Source: Phragmites australis (taxonomy: Eukaryota; Streptophyta; Magnoliopsida; Poales; Poaceae). Taken from it: a DNA stretch of 64,000 nucleotides. The notes under the pieces were generated by a model, which saw only the letters and a program-made list of their open reading frames with translations, was not told the origin of the DNA and searched no databases. The translations under genes and the position numbers were made by a program. Positions 34,122 to 46,151 of the stretch are shown piece after piece. How positions within the stretch are numbered: the stretch's first letter is position 1; each line of letters begins with the position of its first letter. Location: assembly GCF_958298935.1 (NCBI RefSeq), contig NC_084943.1, forward strand, positions 8,008,001 through 8,072,000, written 5' to 3'.

Positions 34122-34589
34122 CAAGGGCAAGATGGATTTGGTCTTAGCCAATACCAAGATGTGTGCTGATAAGGCGGGCTTGGCTCTTGGGTTGGGTATT
34201 AAGAGGGTTTCTTATTTTGGGGTTGGGAGACTGTTTTCACCACACCTACTACCCTAAAAGCTGAAAAGTCCAAAATCAATACTCCTCCACAACCCACCAA
34301 GAACAAACCCACACCACAGCCTCTAAAAAAGAAATCCATTTCACCACACAAGAGAGCTCCACAACCAAAGATGAGAGCCCATGTGAGTGAGCCTAAAGTG
34401 ACCGGCAACCGTGCTTCTAAGAGAGTCTATGACTGCACCTACTGCCAGAGGGAGGGTCACCTAGTTAGGTTTTTTTTTCACCGTAGGAGGGATGAGCGGC
34501 ATGAGTGGGAATGGAGCAACTGGGACATGTACCACTCTTCTGTTGGGGTACATGAGCCTTTTTCTCACTCCTACCCATAAGCTTCTAGT

Positions 34590-35890
34590 GCTCTTCAGTT
34601 CCCTTCTAGAGGTGTTGCCCGACGTGGATCTTACCATGACTCATATGGTTTTGAATCACGTGTAAGAGGTTTTGAGTTGTAGCGCTTTGGTGGACCACGC
34701 TTTTCTCGTCGTGGTTCTCGCCCCCAGTGCACTAATGTTGACCTGCATTCCCCTGCTTTTACCTCTACTCCTCGAGTGTCTTAGTCCTGGATTCTCAAGA
34801 AGTTTCTTACTTACCCCAGCACTGAGCACTCGAGCATGTATTATTTGATGTAGGTGGTAGGCGGAGGCCTGGAGAACAAGTGGCTAATTGACTCTGGTTG
34901 TTCACATCATATGATCGGAGATGCATCATGGTTCTCCAACATCACCCCGACGAAGTGACCTGAGTACATCACATTCGGGGATGATCGAAAAGGAAGGGTG
35001 AAAGCCAAAGGTATGGTAAGGGTGAATGAGCATTTTACTCTCAAAGATGTGGCTTCGGTGGAGCATCTGAGATATAATCTTCTCTCTGTATCTCAGTTGT
35101 TCAATGAAGACTTAGAAGTGCGTTTCAAACGCGATACTTCTCGAGTTCTTGATTCTTCTGCCACTTTGATTTGCAAGACTTCAAGAGTAGGGAGAGTTTT
35201 TGCAGCATATTTTTCTGAGTCTCTTGATTCTTCTCATTGTTGGATTGCTCAACATTCTTTTGAGCTTTGGATGTGGCATAGGAGACTAGGGCATATGAGC
35301 TTTGATTTTCTTACTCGTTTGAGTGCCCTAAGCTTGATCCGAGGATTGCTCAAGCTCAAGTTTGAGAAGAACCTTGTTTGTGCTCCTTGTCGGCATGAAA
35401 AAATGGTTGCCGCTCCTCACCCATCAGTTAAACTGGTGATGACTGAACGATCGGGAGAACTTCTTCATATGGACACTGTTGGTCCATCCCGAGTTCGTTC
35501 GGTGGGTGGGAAGTGGTATGTACTTGTCATTGTTAATAATTTCTCTCGCTATGCTTGGGTCTTCTTTCTTGCGAGCAAGGATGAAGTGTTCTCACACTTT
35601 TGGAGATTGGTTTTGAGATTGTTCGAGGAACTCCCTGGTGCATTGAAAGCAATTCGCAGTGATAATGGCACCGAGTTCAAGAACTATCTCTTTGATGCCT
35701 TCTGCCTTGAACATGGCATTGAGCAACCATTTTTTGCCCCACGTGTTCCTTAGCAGAATGACATGGTTGAAAGGAAGAACCAGACTTTGGTTGAGATGAC
35801 TAGGATGATGCTTGATGAGCATAGGACTCCTATGAAGTTTTAGGCCGAAGCCATAAGCACAGCGTGCTACATCTCCAATCGGATAGTTTT
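34590..35890 (+). pseudogene. copia protease and integrase remnant
   Basis: The aspartic protease active site appears as LIDSGCSHHM at 34884-34913. Integrase follows: the zinc-binding HRRLGHMS with CAPCRHEKM (35270-35400), then catalytic-core motifs LLHMDTVGPSR, AIRSDNGTEF (35650-35676) and VERKNQTL (35768), giving the D, D and E of the core. Stops at 35753 (FAPRVP-stop) and 35843 and several in the protease segment (34681, 34784, 34851, 34959) inactivate it. The linker to reverse transcriptase (FGCRCFILKRGNLDKFESRS, DGIFLGYS) is readable to 36104. Confidence 0.85.
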
Positions 35891-36104
35891 GCACTTGATC
35901 TTGAATTTGACTTCTTATGAGCTATGTTTTGAAAGGAAACCCAAGGTTTCGCACTTGAGAGTCTTTGGTTGCCGGTGCTTTATTCTAAAGCGTGGAAATC
36001 TTGACAAGTTTGAGTCGCGCTCTTCGGATGGTATTTTCTTAGGGTATTCTCTTCATGGTCATTCTTACAGGGTCTTTAATCTTGACACTAACACCATTAT
36101 GTAG

Positions 36105-37533
36105 TCCTGTGATGTGACTTTTGATGAATCAACCCCTTATGCTAGTCCTATCTTTGAGTGTGCAGGTGATCATGAGATGAGTGAGAGCATCTTTGTAGAT
36201 GGTGACCTTCCAGCTCTTGGTGATGACGAGGATGATCCACTACTTTTCTCAACTACACCTGTTCCAGAGCTTCTTCATTATTCTTCCACTCCAACAGAGG
36301 GTCCTGCAGCCACTACATCCTCTTCAGCTGCTCTCAAGTCTGCACCAGTTGTGTTTGAGGGGAGGTTCTCTTACGGTGTGAGGCCCCTCGACACATTTAG
36401 CGACTTCGCCCTCCACACATGATGATTGGAGATCTTGATGAAAGGGTAACGAGATCTAAATCTGCTTCTCATGCTTATTTTACAGATTTTGCATTCATTG
36501 CTTCTTTTGAACCATATGATGTTGGACCTACTTTATCTGATTCAAATTGGATCAATGCCATGCATGAAAAGTTGGAAAACTTTGAGAGAAACCAAATTTG
36601 GGCCCTTGTACAGCCACCCCTAAATGTTCACACCATAGGCACCAAATGGGTTTTCAAAAACAAACAAAGGGAGGAAGGGTCTGTAGTGAGAAACAAGGCT
36701 AGACTTGTGGCTCAAAGTTTCACCCAAATAGAGGGGATAGACTTTGAAGAGACCTTTGCACCCGTAGCTAGGATAGAACCCATTAGGATTCTTCTAGCAT
36801 TTGTAGCATCCCGATGTTTCAAGTTGTACCAAATGGATGTCAAAAATGTTTTCCTTAATGGCTTCAAACAACCCCCGGGCTTTGAACATCCCAAATACCC
36901 AAATAGAGTGTATAAGCTTAGGAAGGCTTTGTATGGGCTTAAGCAAGCTCCTCGAGTTTGGTATGATAGGCTTAAGTCCTTCTTGATAGAGCAAAGGTAT
37001 GAGATGGGATTCGTGGATAAAACTTTATTCACTCTTAGGAATGGCAATGATTTCCTACTTGTTCAGATTTATGTGGATGATATCATCTTTGGCTGTTCCT
37101 CTCATGCTCTTGTAGCCAAGTTTGCAGAAACTATGAGCAGGAAATTTGAGATGTCGATGATGGGAGAGCTCAACTTCTTCTTTGGACTGCAAATCAAGCA
37201 ATGCAAGCAAGGTACGTTCGTTCACCAGACGAAGTACACCAAAGATTTGCTGAAGAAGTTCGACATGAGCGATGTGAAGCCTTTAGTGACATTGATGGCT
37301 ACCTCGGTGGTGCTTGATCCGGATGAAGATGGAAAGGAGGTGGACCAGCGAGAGTACAGGAGCATGATTGGCTCCCTCCTGTACTTGACAACAACAAGAG
37401 CGGACATCCACTTCGCCGTTTGCTTGTGTGCTCGCTTCCAAGCTTCACCAAGGACGTCTCACCACCATGCGGTGAAACACATACTCAGGTACTTCAAGCA
37501 CACCCTCGAGTATGGTCTTTGGTTTTCCGCCTC

Positions 37534-37580
<47 letters not shown>

Positions 37581-38050
37581 GGTTTTTCCGATGCAGATTT
37601 TGTAGTTGTCGAATTGATAGGAAGAGTACCACGGGTACCTGTCATTTCTTGGCTACTTCTCTTGTGTGTTGGTCTTCTCGCAAATAGTTTAGCATTGCGT
37701 AGTCTACTACTGAAGCTGAATATGTAGCTGCTACTAACTGTTGGTAACAGATTTTATAGATGGTTGCTACTTTGAGAGATTTTGGGTTTGATTTCAAGAA
37801 TGTGTCACTTCTTTATGACAACATCAGTGTCATAAGCCTTGCCAACAACCCAGTCCAGCACTCCAGAACCAAACACATAGATGTGAGATTCCACTTCTTG
37901 AGAGATCATAATGAGAAGGGAGATATTAAGCTAAAATACATTGATACCCTACACCAGCTAGCCGACATATTTGCCAATCCTCTTGGTGCCACAAGATTTG
38001 CCTATTTGAGAGGAGAGCTTGAAGTGTGCCATCCCTATGGCATTGAGTAA
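36105..38050 (+). pseudogene. copia reverse transcriptase and RNase H remnant
   Basis: The longest open stretch in the window (36419-37687) covers the [86 protein letters not shown] and the catalytic YVDDIIFG (YVDD at 37070-37081). A (CT)20 tract at 37537-37576 interrupts the RNase H start, after which the frame shifts. [19 protein letters not shown], then LRDFGFDFKNVSLLYDN, TKHIDVRFHFLRDH and LADIFANPLG complete RNase H to the TAA at 38048. The RT core residues look intact, but upstream stops and the CT tract make the polyprotein non-functional. Confidence 0.9.
37537..37576 (+). repeat. (CT)20 microsatellite within RNase H coding region
   Basis: A 40-bp pure CT run encodes alternating Leu/Ser in frame and sits between SASSS and GFSDADF of the RNase H domain. 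Confidence 0.95.
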
Positions 38051-38926
38051 GGGAGATTTGCTCTTGTAAATACTCTATCTTATTTTTGTTGCATTTGCAT
38101 TGCATCATGTAAGATAATCATGTTATAAAGCTTCACTTATATGTTCTTGGTACTTTCTCGTACTAGTTTTGAATTTCTGCTTTAGAGAATGGATGTGTAA
38201 CAATTTGTGCAGCATAGACTCCTTTTGAGACATGGCATGAAATCTTTGAGCAAGCTTGATTTTCTTGAGAATGAACTTGAAATATGAATATTAGTCACTT
38301 GTCACCTTTGAGTAAATGCTTTAATGTGATTAGTGCTTATATTAAGGCTAGTTTTGTGAAAAGCTTGTGCTAAGCTGTTTTGTTCTTTTCAGCAGATTGA
38401 GGGTCTTTGACCTTTGTCTATGTAAATGTTAAGCCCATGATTGCTTGGGAGAGCATGCGCTCTTTTGTGTCGCAAAGACAACTTGTTTTGGCTTTGTGAA
38501 AAACTTGCATATCTTGAATTATTTTATGAGAAAAGGAAATGAATGATCAAGTTATGAGCTGAACATGAATCCAATACGGTGGTTTAATGCTTATGTGGTT
38601 TGCCAAAGAAGTAAACCCATGGTTGCTTAAGTTCACTTGCGGATAGTAAAATGATCACAATGCTAAAACTTAAGATGCTCTCTAATTATGCTCTTTAAGT
38701 GTGCTATGAATGCTTTTATTCATCTTGTCAAACTAAGACTTGGATTTGATATGTGGGTGTTTGCATAGCCCGTCATGGAGAACGTTGTTGCCTAGTTTGA
38801 ACTTGACATAGTACTAGCTTCCCTAATCTTTGCACTGGTCATAAAACTGTGGTTGCTCTTGTGGTGAAATCTTTTGGATAATCAAACAACAATGATCAAA
38901 AACTTGTTATACTCTTAGTGCTTGTT
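38051..38926. other. 3' non-coding region of copia element, first part
   Basis: This is AT-rich sequence after the polyprotein end, with no open frame of note. It continues after the solo LTR at 42899. SIRE-type elements commonly have a long tail here; no envelope-like ORF is visible. Confidence 0.6.
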
Positions 38927-40008
38927 TGTAACACCCTGATTTTCAGAATTTACAACTTTTTAAAAAAATTTAAGATTATTGAATAGCTTCACCAGTAGAA
39001 TAGGTTTAAAACCTATTTTATTAATCAATCAATCAATATAGGTTATTATTTCTTGTGCATTACATGTTGAGTTTTGCTAGGAGCGAGGTAAATGCATTAG
39101 AGTTCCTTTTCTTTTTCTTTCTCCTTGGTGTTTTGAGTGAAAAAGATTTTGAAAAGGTTTTTACAAAACTCAGTAGTGAATAAGTTAAGGATCTTAATGG
39201 TTGGAATTCAAAATCCTTGAATTCATCATCTATTCAATCTTTGATCATACCTGATCCGTCTCCAATTCAATTCAAATATTATCCAAATTCTTGTTTAAAG
39301 TCAATCTCTCCTCTTTCTCAAATTCTACCCAAAATTCAAATTAAAATTCCTTATCTACTCCTATTCTTGTTCAACCTCATTTTTCGTTTGTCTTAAATTC
39401 ACTCCATACACAATTCAAATTCAAACCCTATTTAAAATTCTCTGCATAAGTTTCTTTTCTAAACCATAGATATACCTAAAGTGTCTTTTGTCTCAATCTT
39501 GCTCAAGTTCAAACTCTTAGCCAAGTCTTCTAGATGGCCCAACAAAGGATCCACGAAATCTGTAAATTTTCGCGGAGTTTTGAACAACCTCATCTTCTCA
39601 TGAAGTTTCAGAGTTCAAAACGGCCACAAATGCAAATCTTGACAATACCAAAGTTGTATATCTCATCGAGAGCTTCGATTTGAACCGAAGTCCTCTTTTG
39701 GATAATGGAGCTAGGAGTTATGGTCCCCGAAATCAGTGCTGCGTAGATAAGGCCGAGTTCAAACAGTTTATCTTGTGGAGCATTTTTGGAAATCAAGATG
39801 GAGTTTTCAGAAGTTCCAATGCATACAAAAGGTGTAGATCTTTTCGATTGCTACAATTTAGAATCAAGAAACATCCAATTTGGACTCCGGACGAAGGAGA
39901 TATCATCCTCATAATAGAGAGCTGCGAAAAAGGAAACAGTAACCAACTCGAACTCGAATCTGTTTTGTGTTCGGCTTGGAATCCACCTCAACCAGCCGCC
40001 CCTAGCCC

Positions 40009-40016
40009 TATAAATA
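40009..40016 (+). promoter_or_regulatory. TATA box of LTR A3
   Basis: AGCCCTATAAATATGAG is a good TATA context about 1080 bp into the LTR. The LTR A2 equivalent is ATATATAT. The long TATA-to-end distance (about 2.9 kb) is unusual and suggests a long R/U5 or acquired sequence downstream. Confidence 0.5.
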
Positions 40017-40228
40017 TGAGTTGCACGCCCTCTCCTACCTCTATTCCATGCCACCAAACCCTAGAAGTCACTGCTACCCTGTCCGTGCGTCGCCGTTCGC
40101 CGGAGCCGCCGTCACCACCGCCCGTGATGCGCTACCTTGTCGTCTTCTCCATAAATCCTCCTTCCTCGACCATTAAAGCAAGATGAGGAACCCTTCTTCT
40201 CCTCCCTTACTACTGTTTTATTGTCATA

Positions 40229-40546
40229 CTAAGTCACTAGGCAAGCCCTAGCCCCAGCCAAAGCCCGATCTACGCTGCCACGGTCGTCGCCGTCGCGGAC
40301 AGCCGCGTTGTAGCCAATTGGCATCAATGTTCCCAACCAACCAGAGGTCAAATTACTAAGCCCTTTCACCGGTGCATGTCCCATGATGTTCCCCATGCCC
40401 TCACCAACCAGGTCGCCCAGTAGAGCAGTCAAACCATCGTAATCAAGGTCGACATACCCGTTGTTCGGTTTCTGGACATGTTCTGCACGCACACCTGATT
40501 TGCATTCGTGTTCCCCGTCAAATCGAAAGCCGCATGAATTCATCAA
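40229..40546 (-). other. Antisense reading frame inside LTR A (copy 3)
   Basis: A 105-codon minus-strand frame contains DGEHECKSGVRAEHVQKP, NNGYVDLDYDGL and LVGEGMGNIMGHAPVKGL. It parallels the frames at 2413-2740 and 8271-8573. The product is unrecognised. Confidence 0.4.
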
Positions 40547-42271
40547 TCATGTCACGGAATGTCCCATCGAGTCTTCTACATGACCCTAGGAGCCCATCCC
40601 CATTTGTGCAGCAACACAACCAGGACGTCATTGCCAACCACAGCACATCGCAGCCATCACCCATCTCATGTCCGTTGATCGTTCTTCCTCTCAGTGGATG
40701 ATCTACCCAAAACTATGCCATAGCATTGTGTTCCCAGGATATATGAACATCTCTATTCAAACAGTTTCTCAAATTTCATAACCAATCTCTGGGAACACGA
40801 GCGTCTTCGTTCCTGCATCTGTTCGCAGTCACCACCAAACCTAGCAGCAGTCATCGCTGTTTTGCCGCTACCTCGGATGACCCCTTCCAAAACCAAGCAT
40901 ACCGCTGATTTAGTCTTTCCACATTTTACGTCATGCTTCCCTCATTTCACTGAAACACCACTAAAGCCCGACATCGATGTCAGTGGTCAGAAGCCCGATC
41001 GCCATCTCCAACGAAACCCGAACCACCATCGCTACATAGAGTCACCAGTAGTATCCTTAACCTAGAAGTGCAACCTTCGGCCTTTTTGATCCATCATAGG
41101 TGGTCGATACTAGATCTTAGCGTATCCCTTCTTTAATCCAAGATGGTACTTGTATAGCATGCCAAGTCAGCACCACATCATTCTCCTTAGCCTACTCAGC
41201 GAAGTCTGATCTGCCCTACACTTCTTGAATCTTGCATAATAATGTTGTCAGGACTGACACAGTGATTGTGCAATAAAACCTTTCCCATAGGAAGATAGTT
41301 CTGGAAAATCAGCATTTCCTTTTCAGTCTAATCCATCTCTCGAAAGCTGTTCTCTTTTCATCCTAACTCCGATTTAGGTGATTCTTGTGTATAAATCATC
41401 CCTATCCAACCATAGTGTTTTTAAAGTGTTTTGATGATGTTTGGTATGTTGTTCTTAGTGTTTTCCTTTGTGTTATTTGTCGGTAGTTCTCGCGATTAGT
41501 CGATAACATTTCGGAGCAGTTCGAAGGACTTCAAGACCAAGATTTCGACAACACTGAGCTGCATTGGGTATAATGCAAGTGTCCTTGATCATCTTGAACC
41601 TATATTTTAAATGTTTTATTTTACAAAATTACATGCAGTGTCCGTTAATATGATGGGTAGTCACCTATGTTAAGGTTTACCTAGTTCTTCCTTTACATTC
41701 CTTGAAGCCCTAGTGGTAGTTTACATGAGTTTCTTGGGTAGAATTGCTTAGCCATAATTTTGGGATGTTGGGAAGTGTCATATACATGTTTAGTGGACAT
41801 ACGCAATGGTGATGATGAACATGTTTTAGTAACATGAAAGCCTAGGACTTGGGCAACGAATGGGTTAGGGGATGTTGGTTCTTGTGGATACGTTTTGAGC
41901 AGAGATGTTAGGTTTTGTTGTTTATTTCCATGTTGGATAGTTGGAAAGTCTTTGCCCAAATATCACATATAAAGACCGGTTCGTGGAGCAACAACCCAAG
42001 AATTATCATACCAACCACAAGGCTGATATGGGTAAGGCTTAGCATATTGGTTAGACACCTAGCTTGTATTCGTTGGAGTACTCGGACCTAATCAATGGAC
42101 AATGCTTCGTAGTGATCTCCTGGTGGCACATCACTGGCGTGTGTTAAGTGTCTAGCTAACATGGCAACATGGAAATCACGACCCATGGAGAAAGCTGGAC
42201 AACCTCTGTAGAGTGTAAAAACTGTTATAACAGCTGTGCTTATGGTTATGAGAGACCTGGATCCTCACATG

Positions 42272-42376
42272 ATTAGTAGGTTGTGGTTATGGATTTAGTT
42301 GTCGTTATGGTTTTGGTACAGGGAGTACTAGATGGTTGTGGTTTTGGTTATGGTTATGATTATGGTTATGGTTTAC
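42272..42376 (+). repeat. GGTTNT minisatellite in LTR A (copy 3)
   Basis: This is a shorter version of the array in LTRs A1 and A2, with a single GTACAGGGAGTACTAGA core and more GGTTAT hexamers. Confidence 0.8.
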
Positions 42377-42898
42377 AAGGTGGGTGGCCTTGGTGTGAGA
42401 TAAAGGCTGGATTAATTGGGTTAAATTCACTTAATGATTGTTCAATGCACTTAAAGTTCAATTGTTTTCTTTACTCGTGTTTATGCAAATAAACCCTTGT
42501 GTTAACCTGTCATTGTTATAAGCCTACATATCATTATCTTTCCCACACTTGCTGAGCGCGTCATGTGCTCACACTTGCTATTTTCCCTATACCATGCGAC
42601 ATGTGTGCTACTGCTCAGTGAGTGAAGATGTTGAAGACTATCAAGATGAGGTTGTGACGTTCTAGACGCATGTCTCCCGGTCGGTTGCCTGCAGTGTTGT
42701 TGGGCACCAGTGCTTCTGTTCCGCTGTAGATATCTTCATAGAAAACAATATATGTCAATTGTTGTAAGAGTTTAATGTTTATTCTATAAAAGTATTGCTT
42801 TTGTTACTTCACCTGTGACGTCCTTATGTGTGTTGAACATCCTGGGCACACATAAGCCGCATCTAGTTTTGGCCGTTAAAACCGGGAGTGACATTGTT

Positions 42899-43334
42899 CC
42901 ATGAAATCATTTTGAATCCGTGTTCGGCCCTACAATTGGTGTCTGTGTACGCTTTTGAGTTATATTGTTCACTCTTTGGAGTTCTTTGACATCTCTAGTT
43001 CTTGCAAGTGCTTGTGATCTATATGTGAAGCTTTGTAGGTTTGCATCTCATTTGCATCTTCATGTTTTTCATCTTGTTTAGTCCTTGATGTTTGCATTGC
43101 CAAAGGGGGAGGAAAAGATGCATGAATCCACAAAGACAAATCTTGCATACTGAATGATGGAGAAAATTGATAATGAAAACTGTGCATTCATCAAGGGGTA
43201 GCTGGAGCTTTTGCATTTGTGCTTTTGTAGTTTACGGCTTGCCTTTCTTCTCTTCTCGGTGAGCTTTTTGTGTGTTCTTAAATTCCTTCTTTTCTTCTTT
43301 ATAATGTTCTCAATGCACTCATCAAGGGGGAGAT
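42899..43334 (+). other. 3' non-coding tail of copia element, second part, with purine tracts
   Basis: It contains GCCAAAGGGGGAGGAAAAGATG (near 43100; family signature) and ATCAAGGGGGAGAT at 43321-43334. The latter directly precedes the LTR start and is the likely polypurine tract. Confidence 0.7.
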
Positions 43335-44855
43335 TGAGAAACCAAGTTGAGTGTGCCTTGGTTTATGCTTTGTGATGAGTGATTGACAATGTGTGGCTTT
43401 GGTTGAGTGCTTGTTTGATTGCCAATGCATAGGTATGTACTGCAATGGTAATCTTGTCTAACCAAAGTTGCAAGGAATAGGAGTTAGTACGATGCAGAAG
43501 GTTTTCACTCACCGAACAATCCGTTGAGTGGGTCTTTGATCTCACTGGATAGTCCAGTGTATGATAGATATGAGCACCGGACTAAATTCAACAGGGAAGG
43601 TCTTCTGGTGCCAAAATTTAAATCAAGCGTCGAATGGTCTGGTGTGTGCACGGGTAAGCACTAGACTAATATTTTCAAAGAGGTTGAAATGTGTGCTAGA
43701 GCATAAGAACTCACCAGATGCTCTGGTGAGTAGAATATGATCACCAGAGGACAGCACCGGACTAATTCTTGCAGAGAAGGTTTTTGATGCCAAATTTAAA
43801 GTGAGCGCTGGATTATCCGGTGTAGGCAAAAGGTGATCACCGGACCAATATTTCCAAAGATGGAAAACACACGTTAAAATCGGGATGCTTGCTGGAGGGC
43901 AAGTCAAGTAGCGACAAGTCATGCCTTGAGAAACGTGCGAGATGGTTTCGTGGCTTGGCCTCAAAACCGTGGAAAAACCGTGGAAGGATGGAGTGCATGT
44001 GCCATCATCACGAAGCAAGAATCGAGGCAAAGCTAAGTCGTGAAGGTGTCACATCCGTTCGATGGACGGAGCAAAATTAGGAGCAAAATGCCCCTATGGT
44101 AGGTGGGAGACCATTGTTAGTAAGGGGTAATTTGAGGACAATGATGATTAAGGGTTAAGCAACCCCTCTAGGCCTAAAATAGAAGGGGTTAGCTAGTGGT
44201 AACCCTTGAGCCAGCCATTTGAGATCCAAGAGATAGACTTTAGGGGAGAGGAGAGGATAGGCTTAGCCTTGTAATAGGTTAGAGCTTTTGGAGAGGAAAA
44301 ATTACTTGTAATCCGCCTAAAATAGAGCTGACATATGAGATTAATGAAGTGCAAGTTTCTCCATTCGTTCGTGCTCACCTTCATCTAGTCTCTTTGTTTT
44401 GGCTCCGCGTTTCCTTACGAGTTTGACTTTTGGCTTGTGATTTTCGTTTCCCCTTTTGAGCTGAAATTTTCAACACCATGCGAGGTTGATCTTCTTGTTG
44501 CTAGGGGCATAAAATGCGCGCACAATAGTACAAATTTGGGTATTGCATTCCCTTGTCTCTAATTCATCAACTTAGAGATCTTTCTTGCCCAGTGCTAATC
44601 TTTTAGTCTTCTTTGTAAAGTTTTAAGATTTTTGTGACAAGGATCATGGATTGCCTTTATATTGAACCTCATGTTCATGCTTTATCCATAGAGTCACAAG
44701 GTTGCGGGTTTCTCATGTGTTTCTCTTGTTTTGCTTCTGCTTACCTTTTCATTGAGGAGCGTTGGGTGATCAAGTAGGAGAAGACAATCAAGATTCGCAA
44801 GAAATTTTGTGAGGCGTCTATTCACCCCCCTCTAGTCACCGTGTTCGATCCTACA
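43335..44855 (+). repeat. copia LTR shared by interiors 1 and 2
   Basis: It starts TGAGAAACCAAGTTGAG directly after a polypurine tract and ends TTCGATCCTACA directly before a PBS. It is therefore the 3' LTR of interior 1 and the 5' LTR of interior 2. It contains repeated ACCGGACTAA / TCCGGTG / CTGGTG words between 43540 and 43860. Its length is 1521 bp. Confidence 0.85.
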
Positions 44856-44857
44856 AT

Positions 44858-44870
44858 TGGTATCAGAGCT
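44858..44870 (+). other. Primer binding site of copia interior 2
   Basis: TGGTATCAGAGCT, complementary to initiator tRNA-Met, lies two bases after the LTR end. Confidence 0.9.
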
Positions 44871-44918
44871 GGTTAGATCACTAGTTGATCTTAACCGGTT
44901 TTGTGATACGTAGGCAAC

Positions 44919-46073
44919 ATGGAGAGACATGGAAAAATTCCTTTCTTTGATGGGCGTGATTTTTTGTATTGGAAGGTACGCATGGAAGCTTATCTTGTAA
45001 GCCAAGGAAGTGCTATATGGGAGATTATGGACTCCCGATATGAGATTCTTGTCGCTTGCACCACTCATGTCCAAATTGAACAATATGAGTTCAACAACAA
45101 GGCTCGTAATATATTGTTCACTAGCCTGAGTAGGAACAAATTTGATAGTGTCTAGCACCTTCGTACTGCCCGAGAGATCTGGACTACTTTGAGTGTCTTT
45201 CATGAGGGCACTAATAAGATTAAAGCCAGACGCCAAAGCACATAGAACCAAGAATATCAAATGTTTATGCATGGCCCCAGAGAGTATTTGGATGTGATGT
45301 TTTCTCGCTTTGATGGCATCATTAGCAATCTTCGCTCTACTAGTGATTTGCCATATTCTGACCATGGGCGAGCGATCTAACTTCTCTATGCTCTTGACCG
45401 TAGCATATGGGATGTGAAGATCTTGAGCATTGAAGAGTCAGCGAGTTACAACATGCTAACTTGTGATGAAATCTACAGCAAGCTCAAGTCCACCGAGATC
45501 ACCAAGGCATCTCGTCTAGGCCTAGGAAACCCCTTATCCCAGAACATGGCATTGGTTTCGGGCACTACTGGTGCCAATCAGGCTGGAGCTAGCCTTTCTT
45601 ATGCTAACACTTCATTTGGTGGTTTTGCTTTGTGTTCCTTGGTCTCTATCACTAAGGAGCAAGTGGATACTTACGATGATGAGGATCTTTCTCTCATCGC
45701 AAAAAAGTTCACTCGCTTCTACAACAACAGGAGAGACCGGAGGAGGGGCGGTTCCTGTGCTTGCTTTGAGTGTGATGATACCACCCACTTCAAAACGGAC
45801 TGCCCCAAGCTCAAGAAGAGGAAAGATCATGACCACGACTACAACAAGCACAAGAAGAAGGACAAGAAGCCCTTCTTCAAGAAGAACTGCAAGAAGATGG
45901 CCAAGAAAGCGTCCAAGCTGGCTTCCAGGGCATTCATGGCGGCTCTCAGCGACATCGACACTTCCTCAAGCTCGGAGGAGAGCTCTGAGGAGGAGGAGCA
46001 GCCCATGAAGAACAAGAAGAAGGCCAAGGATTTCACCAGCCTTTTCGTTGAGGAGTGTTGGGTGATCAAGTAG
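44919..46073 (+). pseudogene. copia gag (interior 2), fused to an LTR end
   Basis: The ATG at 44919 begins MERHGKIPFFDGRDFLYWKV, the usual copia gag start, followed by RMEAYLVSQGSAIWEIMDS. Stops occur at 45153, 45243 and 45378. From 45414 an open frame runs through YNMLTCDEIYSKLKSTEITK, an intact CX2CX4HX4C knuckle (CFECDDTTHFKTDC, 45763-45804), a lysine-rich region and an acidic EESSEEEEQP stretch. At 46040 the frame passes without a stop into the last 112 bp of an LTR and ends at 46073. Everything from the end of gag to that LTR segment is deleted. Confidence 0.85.
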
Positions 46074-46151
46074 GAGAAGGACCTCAAGCTTCACAAGAAA
46101 TTTTGTGAGACGCCTATTCATCCCCCTCTAGTCATCATGTTCGGTCCTACA
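46040..46151 (+). repeat. Residual 3' LTR end of copia interior 2
   Basis: It is collinear over all 112 bp with 44744-44855 (CCTTTTCGTTGAGGAG ... GGTCCTACA). It is the right-hand remnant after a deletion that removed pol and most of the 3' LTR. Confidence 0.9.

Larger units (their letters stand above)
31273..34580 (+). pseudogene. copia gag remnant (interior 1)
   Basis: It encodes SVFHEDTNQIKARHQINQEY, RFDGTISNLRSTGDLPYSD, YDMLTCDELFSKLKSIEITK and SRAFVAALSDIDTS, matching gag 2 at 44919-46040. Relative to gag 2, about 40 bp carrying the CX2CX4HX4C knuckle is deleted near 31870 and a frameshift results. Acidic and coiled-coil stretches follow (EELSS/EEEEQPMKNKKKAKD, KELKSMLECSFFELELLR). The frame enters LTR 32696-34121 at EGK and resumes after it as GKMDLVLANTKMC. 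A second knuckle-like motif CTYCQREGH at 34432 has lost its last cysteine. The protein would form the cytoplasmic virus-like particle. Confidence 0.8.
38927..42893 (+). repeat. Solo LTR A3 (3967 bp), TSD TTGTT
   Basis: It starts TGTAACACCCTGATTTTC, ends GGGAGTGACA, and is flanked by exact TTGTT at 38922-38926 and 42894-42898. It is collinear with LTR A2 along its length. There is no interior, PBS or second LTR, so it is a solo LTR. It carries a TATA box (40009-40016), the antisense frame (40229-40546) and a minisatellite (about 42272-42376). It sits in the 3' non-coding tail of the copia element. Confidence 0.93.
31273..43334 (+). mobile_element. Ty1/copia (SIRE/Maximus-like) interior 1 with two nested LTRs
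   Basis: The domain order gag, protease, integrase, reverse transcriptase, RNase H is diagnostic of copia. A long non-coding 3' tail with GGGGGAGA-type purine tracts (43103, 43325) leads to the LTR at 43335, as in Opie/Ji/SIRE-type grass elements. The 5' LTR and the gag N-terminus are missing; homology begins at CACCTTCGTACTACC (31273). It is interrupted by solo LTRs at 32696-34121 (antisense) and 38927-42893. Confidence 0.85.

Noticed and set aside
36712..37047. Minus-strand frame of 111 codons within the copia RT
   Set aside because: It is a shadow of the conserved RT coding strand.
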